Shown: in pieces, positions 1-7,551 of the stretch
Layout of the letters: every line of letters starts with the position of its first letter
Position numbering within the stretch: position 1 is the first letter of the stretch
Source of the DNA: CAKZLS01 sp963771545
GTDB taxonomy: Bacteria; Pseudomonadota; Alphaproteobacteria; Rhodospirillales; Defluviicoccaceae
Direction of reading: 5' to 3'
Length of the DNA: 64,000 nucleotides
Assembly (NCBI GenBank): GCA_963771545.1
Contig: CAVYTX010000002.1
Location: forward strand, 62,001-126,000
Notes under the pieces: generated by a model
Databases searched by the model: none
Told to the model about the DNA's origin: nothing
Seen by the model: the letters and a program-made list of their open reading frames with translations, nothing else
Made by a program: the position numbers and the translations under genes

Positions 1-203
1 TCGCGGAAGTCGACGCCGACGATGCGCATGCCTTCCACTAGCGCCTTGGTCAGGACATCGTAAGGTTGCCACCCCCGGTCCAGAAGGATCCTCGTTCCTT
101 GCTTGATCTCTTCGGCGAGGCCGTCATAGAGATCGTCATGCATCTGCCCGACGAGTTCGTCGTTGCTTAGAGAGCCAAGATCGAGGTCGTCTTCTTCCGC
201 CAT
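1..203 (-). CDS. Corrinoid (B12-binding) methyltransferase protein, N-terminal part, runs off the window
   Basis: Translation from the ATG at 203 on the minus strand begins MAEEDDLDLGSLSND and continues through ERGW-like (LLDRGW) and ALVEGM..GVDFR motifs. These are typical of the helical cap domain in corrinoid proteins of methylamine/betaine methyltransferase systems (COG5012 type). Only the first 67 codons are present, so the cobalamin-binding DxHxxG motif lies outside the window. Such proteins carry the methyl group on cobalamin between an MttB-type methyltransferase and a second transferase that passes it to tetrahydrofolate. The MttB-family gene at 533 diverges from this gene, which supports the pairing. 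Family assignment rests on sequence recognition and the substrate is unknown. Confidence 0.8.
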   Translation of the reverse strand, partial: MAEEDDLDLGSLSNDELVGQMHDDLYDGLAEEIKQGTRILLDRGWQPYDVLTKALVEGMRIVGVDFR

Positions 204-532
204 TCCCGAAGCTCCAGTGCCAGCCTCAAACGCAACACATCACGGTCCCAGCGTAATGCGGTTTTCGCAACCGTCTGTCGTGCTTTGGACAACGATTGTA
301 TCGAATACGACACGCTGTTCGTGATACCCGCAAGCCCGCCGATCATGATCTCGGCCTGCTGTCCCCCGAGGATCTCGATTTCCAGCTTCGTTGCCGGATG
401 TTCGACGCCGGTCCTCGCGTAATTGGTTTAAACGGCGCTCTTGGACAACAATGGGACGGGCCTTGGGTAGTTGGGCCGGGAGAGAGAGCATATTTTTCCG
501 AGGGGTGCCATCGATGAAAGGGCGAGAGAAAC
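204..532. other. Divergent intergenic region between corrinoid protein and MttB genes
   Basis: This is a 329-bp gap with no convincing gene. Short frames crossing it show no family signature. It must carry the promoters of both divergent genes. A GAGAGAAAC stretch just before 533 may act as ribosome binding sequence for the methyltransferase. No clear operator palindrome longer than a few bases was seen. Confidence 0.4.
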
Positions 533-2071
533 ATGAGCGAAACGGATAAGCGAACCGTTCGACGGGGCCGGGAAGCGCGGCGCGCGGCGCGCCAGGAACG
601 CCTGATCACCAAGTCGCCGTTCATCAAACGCCAGATCCCGCCGATCGAAGTCCTTGGGCTCGAGGGACTGGCGATGATCGAAGGCAACGCCGAGACCATC
701 CTCGAGGAGATCGGTATCGAGTTCCGCGACGACCCCGAAACCCTGCGCCTGTGGCGCGACGCGGGCGCCGACGTGGACGGCCAACGGGTCCACATCCCGC
801 GCAGGATGGCATGGTCGCTGCTGCAGACGGCGCCCAGGGAGTTCGTGCAGCATGCGCGCAATCCCAAACGCAGCGTCACCATCGGTGGCGACAACTCCGT
901 TTTCGCGCCGGTGTACGGACCGCCGTTCGTGCGCGATCTGGATGGAGGGCGCCGCTACGGCACCATCGAGGACTTCCGCAATTTCGTGAAACTCGCCTAT
1001 CTGACGCCGATCATTCACCACTCGGGCGGAACGGTATGCGAGCCCGTGGACCTGGCCGTGAACAAGCGCCACCTGGATATGGTCTACAGCCACATCCGCT
1101 ATTCCGACAAACCGTTCATGGGGTCGGTCACGGCCGCCGAGCGCGCCGCCAATTCGGTTCGCATGGCCGAAATCGTTTTTGGCGATGAATTCGTCGACCG
1201 GAACACGGTGCTGGTCAATCTGATCAATTCGAACGCGCCGTTGGTGTTCGACGGCGCCATGCTGGGATCTCTGCGCACGTATGCCGCCGCCAATCAGGCT
1301 TGTATCGTCTCGCCGTTTATCCTTTCCGGCGCCATGAGCCCGGTGACCATGGCGGGAACGCTCGCCCAGCTGCTGGCCGAAGCGATGGCGGGAATGGCGC
1401 TGACGCAGTTGGTTCGCCCCGGTGCTCCCGTCGTGTTCGGATCCTTCGTCAGCTCCATCTCGATGCAATCCGGGGCGCCCACCTTCGGTTCGCCCGAATC
1501 CACGCTGATGCTGAGCGCCGCCGCCCAATTGGCCCGCCGCCTCGGCGTTCCGTTTCGCTCCGGAGGATCCTTGACCGCGTCCAAGATCCCCGACGCTCAG
1601 GCGGCCTATGAAAGCGCCAACACCTTGCTGCCGACGCTGCTCTCGGGCGTCAATTTCGCTTTGCACGCCGCCGGCTGGCTGGAAGGCGGCCTTTGCAGCA
1701 GTTACGAAAAGTTCGTCATGGACAGCGATCAGCTCGGAATGATGCAGGTGATCGCCCAAGGCATCGATCTCAGCGAGGCGGCCCAGGCCATGGACGCCAT
1801 CAAGGAAGTGGGACCCGGTTCGCACCACCTCGGTTCGGCCCATACCCAGCTCTACTTCGAGTCGGCCTTTTACCGCTCGACGATTTCCGATAACAACTCG
1901 GTCGAACAATGGCAGGCCGAGGGAAGCTTGGATGCCGCGCAGCGGGCGAACAAGCTGTGGAAGGAAATGCTGGCCGGTTACGAAGAACCCGGCCTCGACC
2001 CGGCCATCGACGAGGCGCTCCAGGCGTTCATGGCGGAACGCAAGGCCGCCATGCCGGATTCCAGCGTCTAG
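533..2071 (+). CDS. MttB-family (trimethylamine/betaine-type) corrinoid methyltransferase, non-pyrrolysine form
   Basis: The 512-residue protein matches the MttB/COG5598 family across its length. Recognisable stretches include the N-terminal IEVLGLEG..AETILEEIGIEF segment, HHSGGTVCEPVDL near the middle, and AGWLEGGL followed by FVMDSDQLGM toward the C terminus. Family members take a methyl group from a quaternary or tertiary amine and give it to the cobalamin of a cognate corrinoid protein. Classical trimethylamine MttB proteins contain pyrrolysine encoded by an in-frame TAG. This frame is uninterrupted until its terminal TAG, so it belongs to the large non-pyrrolysine branch, whose characterised members act on glycine betaine and related compounds. 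The substrate here is inferred only broadly. No activase or methyl-THF transferase gene is nearby in the window. Confidence 0.88.
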   Translation: MSETDKRTVRRGREARRAARQERLITKSPFIKRQIPPIEVLGLEGLAMIEGNAETILEEIGIEFRDDPETLRLWRDAGADVDGQRVHIPRRMAWSLLQTAPREFVQHARNPKRSVTIGGDNSVFAPVYGPPFVRDLDGGRRYGTIEDFRNFVKLAYLTPIIHHSGGTVCEPVDLAVNKRHLDMVYSHIRYSDKPFMGSVTAAERAANSVRMAEIVFGDEFVDRNTVLVNLINSNAPLVFDGAMLGSLRTYAAANQACIVSPFILSGAMSPVTMAGTLAQLLAEAMAGMALTQLVRPGAPVVFGSFVSSISMQSGAPTFGSPESTLMLSAAAQLARRLGVPFRSGGSLTASKIPDAQAAYESANTLLPTLLSGVNFALHAAGWLEGGLCSSYEKFVMDSDQLGMMQVIAQGIDLSEAAQAMDAIKEVGPGSHHLGSAHTQLYFESAFYRSTISDNNSVEQWQAEGSLDAAQRANKLWKEMLAGYEEPGLDPAIDEALQAFMAERKAAMPDSSV

Positions 2072-2171
2072 CGGGCGAAAGGGGCCCTCGGGAATTCGGC
2101 ATGAGGGTCAGCGAGGACTGACCGCCGTCCGGCGGATGATTCCGACGCTGCCGATATTCGCGCGGGAAAAT

Positions 2172-2247
<76 letters not shown>

Positions 2248-2407
2248 GGAACCCGAACGGCGGGACGCGGCATCACCCATGCCGCGATGGAGCCGGAATA
2301 TGGAAGCCCAAGCCGGCGACTGTCAAGGCCGCGTGCGTTCAGATGCTTGCACGCCATTGCTCCGGCCACTAGGTTAGCCCCGAAATTGGCGGAGCGAAGC
2401 GGTTAAT

Positions 2408-2710
2408 ATGGACGTCATTCTGGGGCCCCTCGTCTGGCTGATCACGACGGTGATCGATCTGTACATCTGGGTGATCATCATCGGCGCGGTGCTGAGCTGG
2501 CTCGTGGCCTTCAACGTGATCAACACCCGCAACCGTTTCGTCTACACGGTGGGCGATGTCATCCACCGCCTGACAGAGCCGGCCCTGCGCCCCATCCGGA
2601 ACATTCTGCCCAATCTCGGAGGCATCGATCTATCGCCGCTGGTGCTGATCCTTCTGCTTATTTTCGCCAAACAGATTCTCATCCGGCTGTATGCCTCCAT
2701 CGGACTGTGA
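2408..2710 (+). CDS. YggT family membrane protein
   Basis: This 100-residue protein has two hydrophobic segments, at roughly residues 4-30 and 74-95. Between them lies the family signature, with ALRPIRNILPNLGGIDLSPL. YggT proteins are small inner-membrane proteins found beside cell-division or proC/DUF167 genes, and their biochemical role is not firmly established. The next gene starts 20 bp before this one ends and encodes DUF167, the usual YggT neighbour, so co-translation is likely. Confidence 0.92.
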   Translation: MDVILGPLVWLITTVIDLYIWVIIIGAVLSWLVAFNVINTRNRFVYTVGDVIHRLTEPALRPIRNILPNLGGIDLSPLVLILLLIFAKQILIRLYASIGL

Positions 2711-3059
2711 TCGAACCGGCGCTCCGTTCTCCGGCGTCGCGGGGGGCGTGCGGGTCCATGTGCGGCTGACGCCCAAAGCGGCGCGCGAGCGCATCGGCGG
2801 GATCCACGCGGACGCGGATGGCTGTCCGCTGTTGAAGATCGCGGTGACCGCGCCGCCGGAGGGCGGCAAGGCCAACGCGGCGCTGATCAAGCTGCTGGCC
2901 AAGGAGTGGCGCTTGCCCAAATCGGCGTTCGCCATTGCCGCGGGCGCGACCGAACGGCGCAAGGTTCTGCTGATCGAAGGCGAGCCCGCCGACATCATGG
3001 CCCGGCTCGCCGCCTGGAGCGCGCGGCGCGACGGGAACAAGGGGGGACGTGACGGATGA
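2691..3059 (+). CDS. DUF167 (YggU/UPF0235) family protein
   Basis: The 122-residue product contains the DUF167 core, with VRLTPKA near residue 24 and the signature APPEGGKANAALIKLLAKE near residue 55, ending with the typical ERRKVLLIEG strand. It is small and soluble, of unknown molecular function, and commonly linked to yggT. The ATG at 2691 overlaps yggT by 20 bp, and a start a few codons further in cannot be excluded because the first 18 residues fall outside the conserved domain. The stop overlaps the start of folD by 4 bp, so yggT-DUF167-folD looks like one operon. Confidence 0.9.
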   Translation: MPPSDCDRTGAPFSGVAGGVRVHVRLTPKAARERIGGIHADADGCPLLKIAVTAPPEGGKANAALIKLLAKEWRLPKSAFAIAAGATERRKVLLIEGEPADIMARLAAWSARRDGNKGGRDG

Positions 3060-3979
3060 CAAAGGCCCATATCATCGACGGAAAGACGCTGGCCGGGGAT
3101 TTGCGAAGCGCGGTGCGGGAACATTCCTTCGAGCTGCGCCGCTCGGAGCACCTGACCCCGGGCTTGGCCGTGGTGCTGGTGGGCGAAGACCCAGCCAGCC
3201 AGATCTACGTCCGCAACAAGGCCAAGCAAACCGAGGAGGCGGGCATGAATTCGTTCGCCCACCGCCTTCCCGCGGACATCCGCGAAGAGGACCTCCTGAC
3301 GCTGATTCGCGGCCTCAACGGCGACCACCGGGTGCACGGCGTTCTGGTGCAACTGCCGCTGCCTCCGCATATCCGAACCGAGACGGTGCTATCGGCCATC
3401 GATCCGAACAAGGACGTGGACGGCTTTCATGTCATCAACGCGGGCCGGCTGTTCACCGGTTCCCCCGGCGCCATGGTGCCGTGCACGCCGGTGGGCTGCA
3501 TGATGCTGATCAAGAGCCGTGTCCCCGACCTGACCGGGCTCAAGGCGCTGGTGCTGGGCCGGTCCAACATCGTCGGCAAGCCCATGGCGCACCTGCTGCT
3601 GGCCGAGAACTGCACCGTCGGGATCGCCCATTCCAAGACCCGCGACCTCGCCGCCGAATGCCGCCAGGCCGACATCCTGGTGGCGGCGGTGGGCCGTCCC
3701 GAGCTGGTGCGCGGCGACTGGATCAAGCCCGGCGCCACGGTCATCGACGTCGGCATCAACCGCGTGCCCTTGCCGGACGGCAAGACCAGGCTGGTGGGCG
3801 ACGTCCATTTCGACGAGGCATCGCAAGTGGCCGGCGCCATCACCCCGGTCCCCGGCGGCGTCGGCCCCATGACCATCGCCTGTTTGCTCCGCAACACCCT
3901 GATCGCCGCCTGCCTGCAACGCAAGCTCGACCCGCCCGTGTTGGAGCGGGTCCCGCAAGGTGGCGCCAAAGCGTCTTGA
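3056..3979 (+). CDS. folD: Bifunctional methylenetetrahydrofolate dehydrogenase / methenyltetrahydrofolate cyclohydrolase
   Basis: FolD interconverts 5,10-methylene-, 5,10-methenyl- and 10-formyl-tetrahydrofolate using NADP in the cytoplasm. The 307-residue protein has the catalytic Y51xxxK55 motif in YVRNK, QLPLP at about residue 99, the KDVDGF segment near 119-124, the nucleotide-binding VLGRSNIVGKP, and the C-terminal PVPGGVGPMT. Length and motif order are normal. The ATG overlaps the DUF167 stop by 4 bp, giving translational coupling. A one-carbon THF enzyme near an MttB/corrinoid pair is metabolically sensible, but folD is universal, so the proximity may be incidental. Confidence 0.97.
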   Translation: MTKAHIIDGKTLAGDLRSAVREHSFELRRSEHLTPGLAVVLVGEDPASQIYVRNKAKQTEEAGMNSFAHRLPADIREEDLLTLIRGLNGDHRVHGVLVQLPLPPHIRTETVLSAIDPNKDVDGFHVINAGRLFTGSPGAMVPCTPVGCMMLIKSRVPDLTGLKALVLGRSNIVGKPMAHLLLAENCTVGIAHSKTRDLAAECRQADILVAAVGRPELVRGDWIKPGATVIDVGINRVPLPDGKTRLVGDVHFDEASQVAGAITPVPGGVGPMTIACLLRNTLIAACLQRKLDPPVLERVPQGGAKAS

Positions 3980-3984
3980 CGGCG

Positions 3985-4098
3985 CGTCCGGCCGCTCACC
4001 GGGTCCGGTTTCGAACTCCACCGGCGAAAGACAGTCCAGCGCCGAGTCACGCCGTTGGTGATTGTAGACGGTCTCTATGATGGCGCCGATGGCGGGCG
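3985..4098 (-). pseudogene. Remnant of IS3-family (OrfB) transposase C-terminus
   Basis: Reading the minus strand from about 4098 gives IIETVYNHQRRDSALDCLSPVEFE. This matches the end of IS3-type integrase-like transposases (consensus YNxxRRHSALGYLSPxEFE). There is no upstream DDE region, no start codon and no visible terminal repeat, so only about 38 codons survive. It lies directly downstream of folD and upstream of the damaged DUF2945 gene, and marks an old insertion/deletion scar. Confidence 0.72.
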
Positions 4099-4139
4099 CG
4101 TCAGGACGCTTTTTCTAACTCGCCGTGACTTTTCAGAAC

Positions 4140-4322
4140 CTAGGCGCCGTCGTCTTGTTCGATGAGATAGGCGGGCTCCGCCTCCGATGCGTTCCGGGTG
4201 ACCTCGGTTCCCTTGATGGTTCGGGATACCTTGCCGTCGAAGCGTTCGCGGATCTTGCCGTTGGCCGTTCCCTGGCCCCAGTTCCACGTCACCGTCGCGC
4301 CGATCTCAAAACCGCTCATCAT
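4140..4322 (-). CDS. DUF2945 (hypervirulence-associated TUDOR-like domain) protein, ended by an in-frame TAG
   Basis: The 60 residues up to the TAG at 4140-4142 match DUF2945: FEIGATVTWNWGQGTANGK, then RTIKGTEVTRNASE and PAYLIEQDDGA. After the TAG the same frame continues VLKSHGELEKAS to a TGA at 4101-4103, which is the normal C-terminal end of this family. The gene therefore looks full length at 4101-4322 with one amber codon near codon 61. Start choice is ATG 4322 or the adjacent ATG 4319, with GGAG just upstream. These small proteins bind no known ligand and occur near general-stress genes. Either a single base change has trimmed the last 12 residues, or the amber is read through at some level. 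Confidence 0.75.
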   Translation of the reverse strand: MMSGFEIGATVTWNWGQGTANGKIRERFDGKVSRTIKGTEVTRNASEAEPAYLIEQDDGA

Positions 4323-4377
4323 CGCGCTCCACCGTCACAACTCGCGTCCCTTGCGTTCCTTGAAAGCCGTTCCCGCT

Positions 4378-4506
4378 TCAGACAAACACGAAGAGCACGA
4401 TGGCCAAGGCGATAACAGCAAGGACCAGGGATCCCCCCAACACGTACCTCACGTTGTGACCCGTCGTGGCTTGGCGGGCTTCCTTCTTCTAAATCACAGT
4501 CACCAT
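4378..4506 (-). pseudogene. Small single-span membrane protein gene with in-frame TAG at codon 6
   Basis: From ATG 4506, preceded by GGGAGCAGG, the frame reads MVTVI, then TAG at 4489-4491. It then continues KKEARQATTGHNVRYVLGGS followed by about 18 hydrophobic residues to a TGA at 4378-4380. The part after the amber has the look of short alphaproteobacterial peptides with an EARQ..G..VRYVL motif and a C-terminal membrane helix. No good alternative start follows the TAG. GTG at the VRYVL position lacks a ribosome binding site. It is called a pseudogene because of the amber. Family function is unknown. Confidence 0.45.
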
Positions 4507-4669
4507 CCTGCTCCCTTTTCCAAATTGAACCGTCATGAACCTTCGGCACGCTCGCCATGGCGCTTCGGCGGCACCCACGGACCGAGCGGCGCCCACGCTA
4601 TGTAAGTCATCCCGTCCCGTCATGCAAGCTCGCCGCGGCGGATTCGGGAGCGCTTGGCCTCTCGCGCGT

Positions 4670-5299
4670 CTACACCTTGGCACTTTCCCGCGCGCCGACG
4701 GTTTCGTACCAGCGTTGCGAGGCTTCGGCGTCCTTGGGGAGGGCCAGTTTCAGCCATTTGGCGAAGTCCACCACCACCATCGCCATGATGTCGGCGGCGG
4801 TGTAGCGGCCGCCGGCCATAAAGGGATTCCCCGCCAATAGGTCGTCCAGGCGGTCGAGGAAGCGTTGGGCACGGAGCTTGCCGCGTTCGCCAAGCTCGGG
4901 GATCTGGGCGTGATTGTCGGGACCGGGCAGCGCCCGGTCCTTCATGCCCGGCGACGTGTTGCGCAGCGCCTCGGTCATGGCCTGCCAGCCGTCCGTTTCG
5001 ATGCGCCACACCCGGTCGGCGATCACGGCCTTCTCGGTGGGCGTGGTCCCAAGCAGCGGCGGTTCGGGGACCGTATCCTCCAGATAGCGCCAGCACCCCT
5101 GGGTGGACGTGAGCCGCGTGCCATCGTCGAGTTCCAGCACCGGAACCGTGCCGTAGGGATTTATGGCGTGGAAGTCCGGCGACAATTGTTCGCCGCTCCG
5201 CAGATCCACCTGTTGCACCGGGATCTCGATCCCTTTTTCGGCGATGAACACGCGAACCAGACGGGGGCTGGGGGCGGTGGCGCAATCATAAAACTTCAT
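4670..5299 (-). CDS. Glutathione S-transferase family protein
   Basis: The 209-residue protein has an N-terminal thioredoxin-like fold: MKFYDCATAPSPRLVRVFIAEKG, cis-proline segment NPYGTVPVLELDDG, and STQGCWRYLE in place of the usual ES-A-I motif. An all-helical C-terminal domain with the GGRYTAADI capping motif follows. The start at 5299 has GGAG 8-10 bases upstream, and the longer open frame reaching 5662 has no family support. Such GSTs conjugate or reduce electrophiles in the cytosol. The gene diverges from the MocR-type regulator at 5504, a possible controller. Confidence 0.88.
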   Translation of the reverse strand: MKFYDCATAPSPRLVRVFIAEKGIEIPVQQVDLRSGEQLSPDFHAINPYGTVPVLELDDGTRLTSTQGCWRYLEDTVPEPPLLGTTPTEKAVIADRVWRIETDGWQAMTEALRNTSPGMKDRALPGPDNHAQIPELGERGKLRAQRFLDRLDDLLAGNPFMAGGRYTAADIMAMVVVDFAKWLKLALPKDAEASQRWYETVGARESAKV

Positions 5300-5503
5300 C
5301 GGTTCGCACTCCTCTGCGGCGGGAGGGGGGTCGTTGCGCGTTTGTATCGGTTTACCGGCCGCCGGATCAAGGAGCGCAAAACGCGAAGACCCCGTCACGC
5401 TTTCGCGAGATGATAATGGATCTTGTTTCGCGATCCGTTGGTTTCGGCTATTGTAGCTGTCGGTAAAGCCGGTTTCGATTGACCAAGGGGGGACATCGAT
5501 CCG

Positions 5504-6967
5504 ATGGCGCGGCAGCGCATACTCCCGGACTGGATCTCCATTGACCGGGGATCGTCCGAACCGTTGTACAGGCAGATTTCGCGGCAGATCGACCATGCCG
5601 TCGACGAGGAACGGCTCTCGCCCGGTACCTATCTCCCGGCTTCGCGAGGGTTGGCCGCTCATCTCGGCGTCTCGCGGCTCACCGTGCTCTCCGCCTATGA
5701 GTTACTGGTGGCCGACGGGCTCTTGGAAACCATGACCGGATCCGGAACGCGGGTCTCCGCGGCCTTGCCGTGGCCGAGCCCCGCCACCGCGCCTTCGAAC
5801 GCAACAATTCCCGAAGTCCTTGGAAACCGTCCCCTCGAACCCGTGGCGCCGGCCTGGTTGTCACAACCGCTCGCGCCCATCGCGTTCCAAACCGGAATCC
5901 CGGCCCTTGACCAGTTCCCGCGACGCGTCTGGTCGCGGTTGCTGCGGCGTCACGGCCTTCGTGGCGACCGCGACATCCTGGATTACGGACATCGCGGAGG
6001 CTATGCGCCGCTGCGGGATACGATCGCCCGTTACTTGATGACGTCCCGAGGGGTACGGTGCTCGCCGTCCCAGATCATCGTCGTTGCGGGCGTAAAAGCG
6101 GCCATATCCGTCGCCTGTTCGGTCCTGACCACTTGCGGCGATATGGCCGTCTGGGGGGATCCCGGATATCGGTGGGCGCGGGCTAGCATGGAACTCTCGG
6201 GACTGCGGGTGGCGTCCGTGGCCGTGGACGACCAAGGCTTGCGGGTGAGCGACCTGGCGCGCCGCGTCCCCGACGCGCGCCTCGTTTATGTCACGCCCAG
6301 CCACCACTGGCCCACCGGCGTAACCCTGAGTCCCGACCGTCGGCGCGCGCTGCTGGCCTGGGCGCGGCGACAAAAGGCCTGGATCCTCGAGGACGATTAC
6401 GACAGCGAGTTTCGTTTCGACGACCCGCCGAGCCGGCCGCTGAAGGCCGAGCCGGACAGCGACCCGGCGATCTTTATCGGCACGTTCGCGAAGACGCTGG
6501 CGCCGTCCATTCGCTGCGCCTATCTGGTGGCGCCGGAATGCCTGGAACAGCGGTTCGTGGAGCACGCCATCTACTCGGGCGCCGAGCCCGCCTTGTACAT
6601 CCAGGCGGCACTGGCGGACTTCATGAACGAGGGATATTTGACCCGCTACATCCAACACATGCGAAAGGTCTATCACGCGCGCCGCGATACGCTGGAGCGG
6701 GCGCTCGCCGAAACGTTGGGAACCCGGGTCGCGGTTCGCCATCCGGCGGGCGGTCTGCAACTGGTCGTCGATCTCCCGTCGAACATCTCCGCCGAAGCTG
6801 TTTCCGAGCGGGCGGCGCGCCGGGAGCTCACGGCCCGTCCCATGTCCATCTATTACGACGCCGGTCCGCCACCCAATGCGCTGCATCTCGGCTTCGCGCC
6901 GGTGCCGGAACCGGACATCGGGCCGGCCGTCCAGCGGCTCGCCGAGGTGATCGATACCGTGGCGTGA
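5504..6967 (+). CDS. MocR-family transcriptional regulator (GntR winged helix fused to class I aminotransferase domain)
   Basis: This 487-residue protein starts with a GntR winged-helix domain (LYRQISRQIDHAV..LPASRGLAAHLGVSRLTV..YELL, residues about 18-85). A fold-type I PLP aminotransferase domain follows, with EDDYDSEFRF and the PLP-lysine region GTFAKTLAPSIR. MocR proteins sense PLP or an amino-substrate adduct and regulate divergent or nearby genes. The divergent neighbour is the GST at 4670-5299, about 200 bp away. Length is typical. The effector and target are not deducible from sequence. Confidence 0.92.
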   Translation: MARQRILPDWISIDRGSSEPLYRQISRQIDHAVDEERLSPGTYLPASRGLAAHLGVSRLTVLSAYELLVADGLLETMTGSGTRVSAALPWPSPATAPSNATIPEVLGNRPLEPVAPAWLSQPLAPIAFQTGIPALDQFPRRVWSRLLRRHGLRGDRDILDYGHRGGYAPLRDTIARYLMTSRGVRCSPSQIIVVAGVKAAISVACSVLTTCGDMAVWGDPGYRWARASMELSGLRVASVAVDDQGLRVSDLARRVPDARLVYVTPSHHWPTGVTLSPDRRRALLAWARRQKAWILEDDYDSEFRFDDPPSRPLKAEPDSDPAIFIGTFAKTLAPSIRCAYLVAPECLEQRFVEHAIYSGAEPALYIQAALADFMNEGYLTRYIQHMRKVYHARRDTLERALAETLGTRVAVRHPAGGLQLVVDLPSNISAEAVSERAARRELTARPMSIYYDAGPPPNALHLGFAPVPEPDIGPAVQRLAEVIDTVA

Positions 6968-7122
6968 AGTGGACCTAAAAAATTTCGACAAAGCGGCTAT
7001 AGCAAATATAACCCCTTGAATTAGTCTTGATTAGCCCGTTTGGGGGGTCGGCAAGCACCCCAAGCGAGCCCGTAATCGCGGGAGTGAAAAGAAGACGTCC
7101 GGCTGGTCATTGGGGAGACGAT

Positions 7123-7551
7123 ATGGGCCCGGGTCATCTTGAATGGTCAATGGATTTGGCGATTGGGATTTCCGATCTCGACGGCGCGCATCGTGAGCTG
7201 GTGGATCTGTACAACCGGATCGTGTGGGCGTGCGAGAACGATGGCGGAGTCGAGACCGTTCGCGAACGGATTCGAACCTTCCTGGCCTACGCCCGCTGGC
7301 ATTTCGGCGAAGAGGAAACGTTCATGTGCCAGCGGCATTATCCCGGATACATGGACCACAAGACCGATCACCAACGGCTGCTTCAGGACGCCGTGGATTT
7401 TATCGCAAGCTTCGGCGGCGCCTTGGGGCCCGAGGATAGCCATGCCGTCGCCAGCTATTTCAAGTATTGGCTGACCCGCCACATGGCCGACAGGGACAGC
7501 GATCTCCGCGACTTCCTGAAAACGCCCAGGAGCGTGTCGCCGGTTGATTAG
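7123..7551 (+). CDS. Bacteriohemerythrin
   Basis: With ATG 7123, preceded by GGGGAGACGAT, the product is 142 residues, normal for a single-domain bacteriohemerythrin. The di-iron ligands can be placed: H23 (DGAHREL), H60 and E64 (WHFGEEE), H79 and H83 (DHKTDH), H120 and D125 (HMADRD). These proteins bind O2 reversibly at a non-heme di-iron centre and act in oxygen storage, delivery or sensing in the cytoplasm. The open frame extends upstream to 7027 but that part lacks the domain. The gene ends 4 bases into the end of the convergent Sel1-repeat gene. Confidence 0.94.
   Translation: MGPGHLEWSMDLAIGISDLDGAHRELVDLYNRIVWACENDGGVETVRERIRTFLAYARWHFGEEETFMCQRHYPGYMDHKTDHQRLLQDAVDFIASFGGALGPEDSHAVASYFKYWLTRHMADRDSDLRDFLKTPRSVSPVD

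Noticed and set aside
428..1909. 493-residue minus-strand open frame
   Set aside because: It lies entirely opposite the MttB-family gene, is rich in His/Arg/Asp typical of antisense GC-rich frames, and matches no family.
533..2071. Pyrrolysine-containing trimethylamine methyltransferase
   Set aside because: There is no in-frame TAG before the terminal stop, so this copy is a non-pyrrolysine family member.
4533..4610. 25-residue frame with MTYIAWAPLGPWVPP just upstream of the amber-interrupted membrane peptide
   Set aside because: It has a plausible ATG and its stop abuts the next frame, but it is too short and no family is recognised. Not enough to call a gene.
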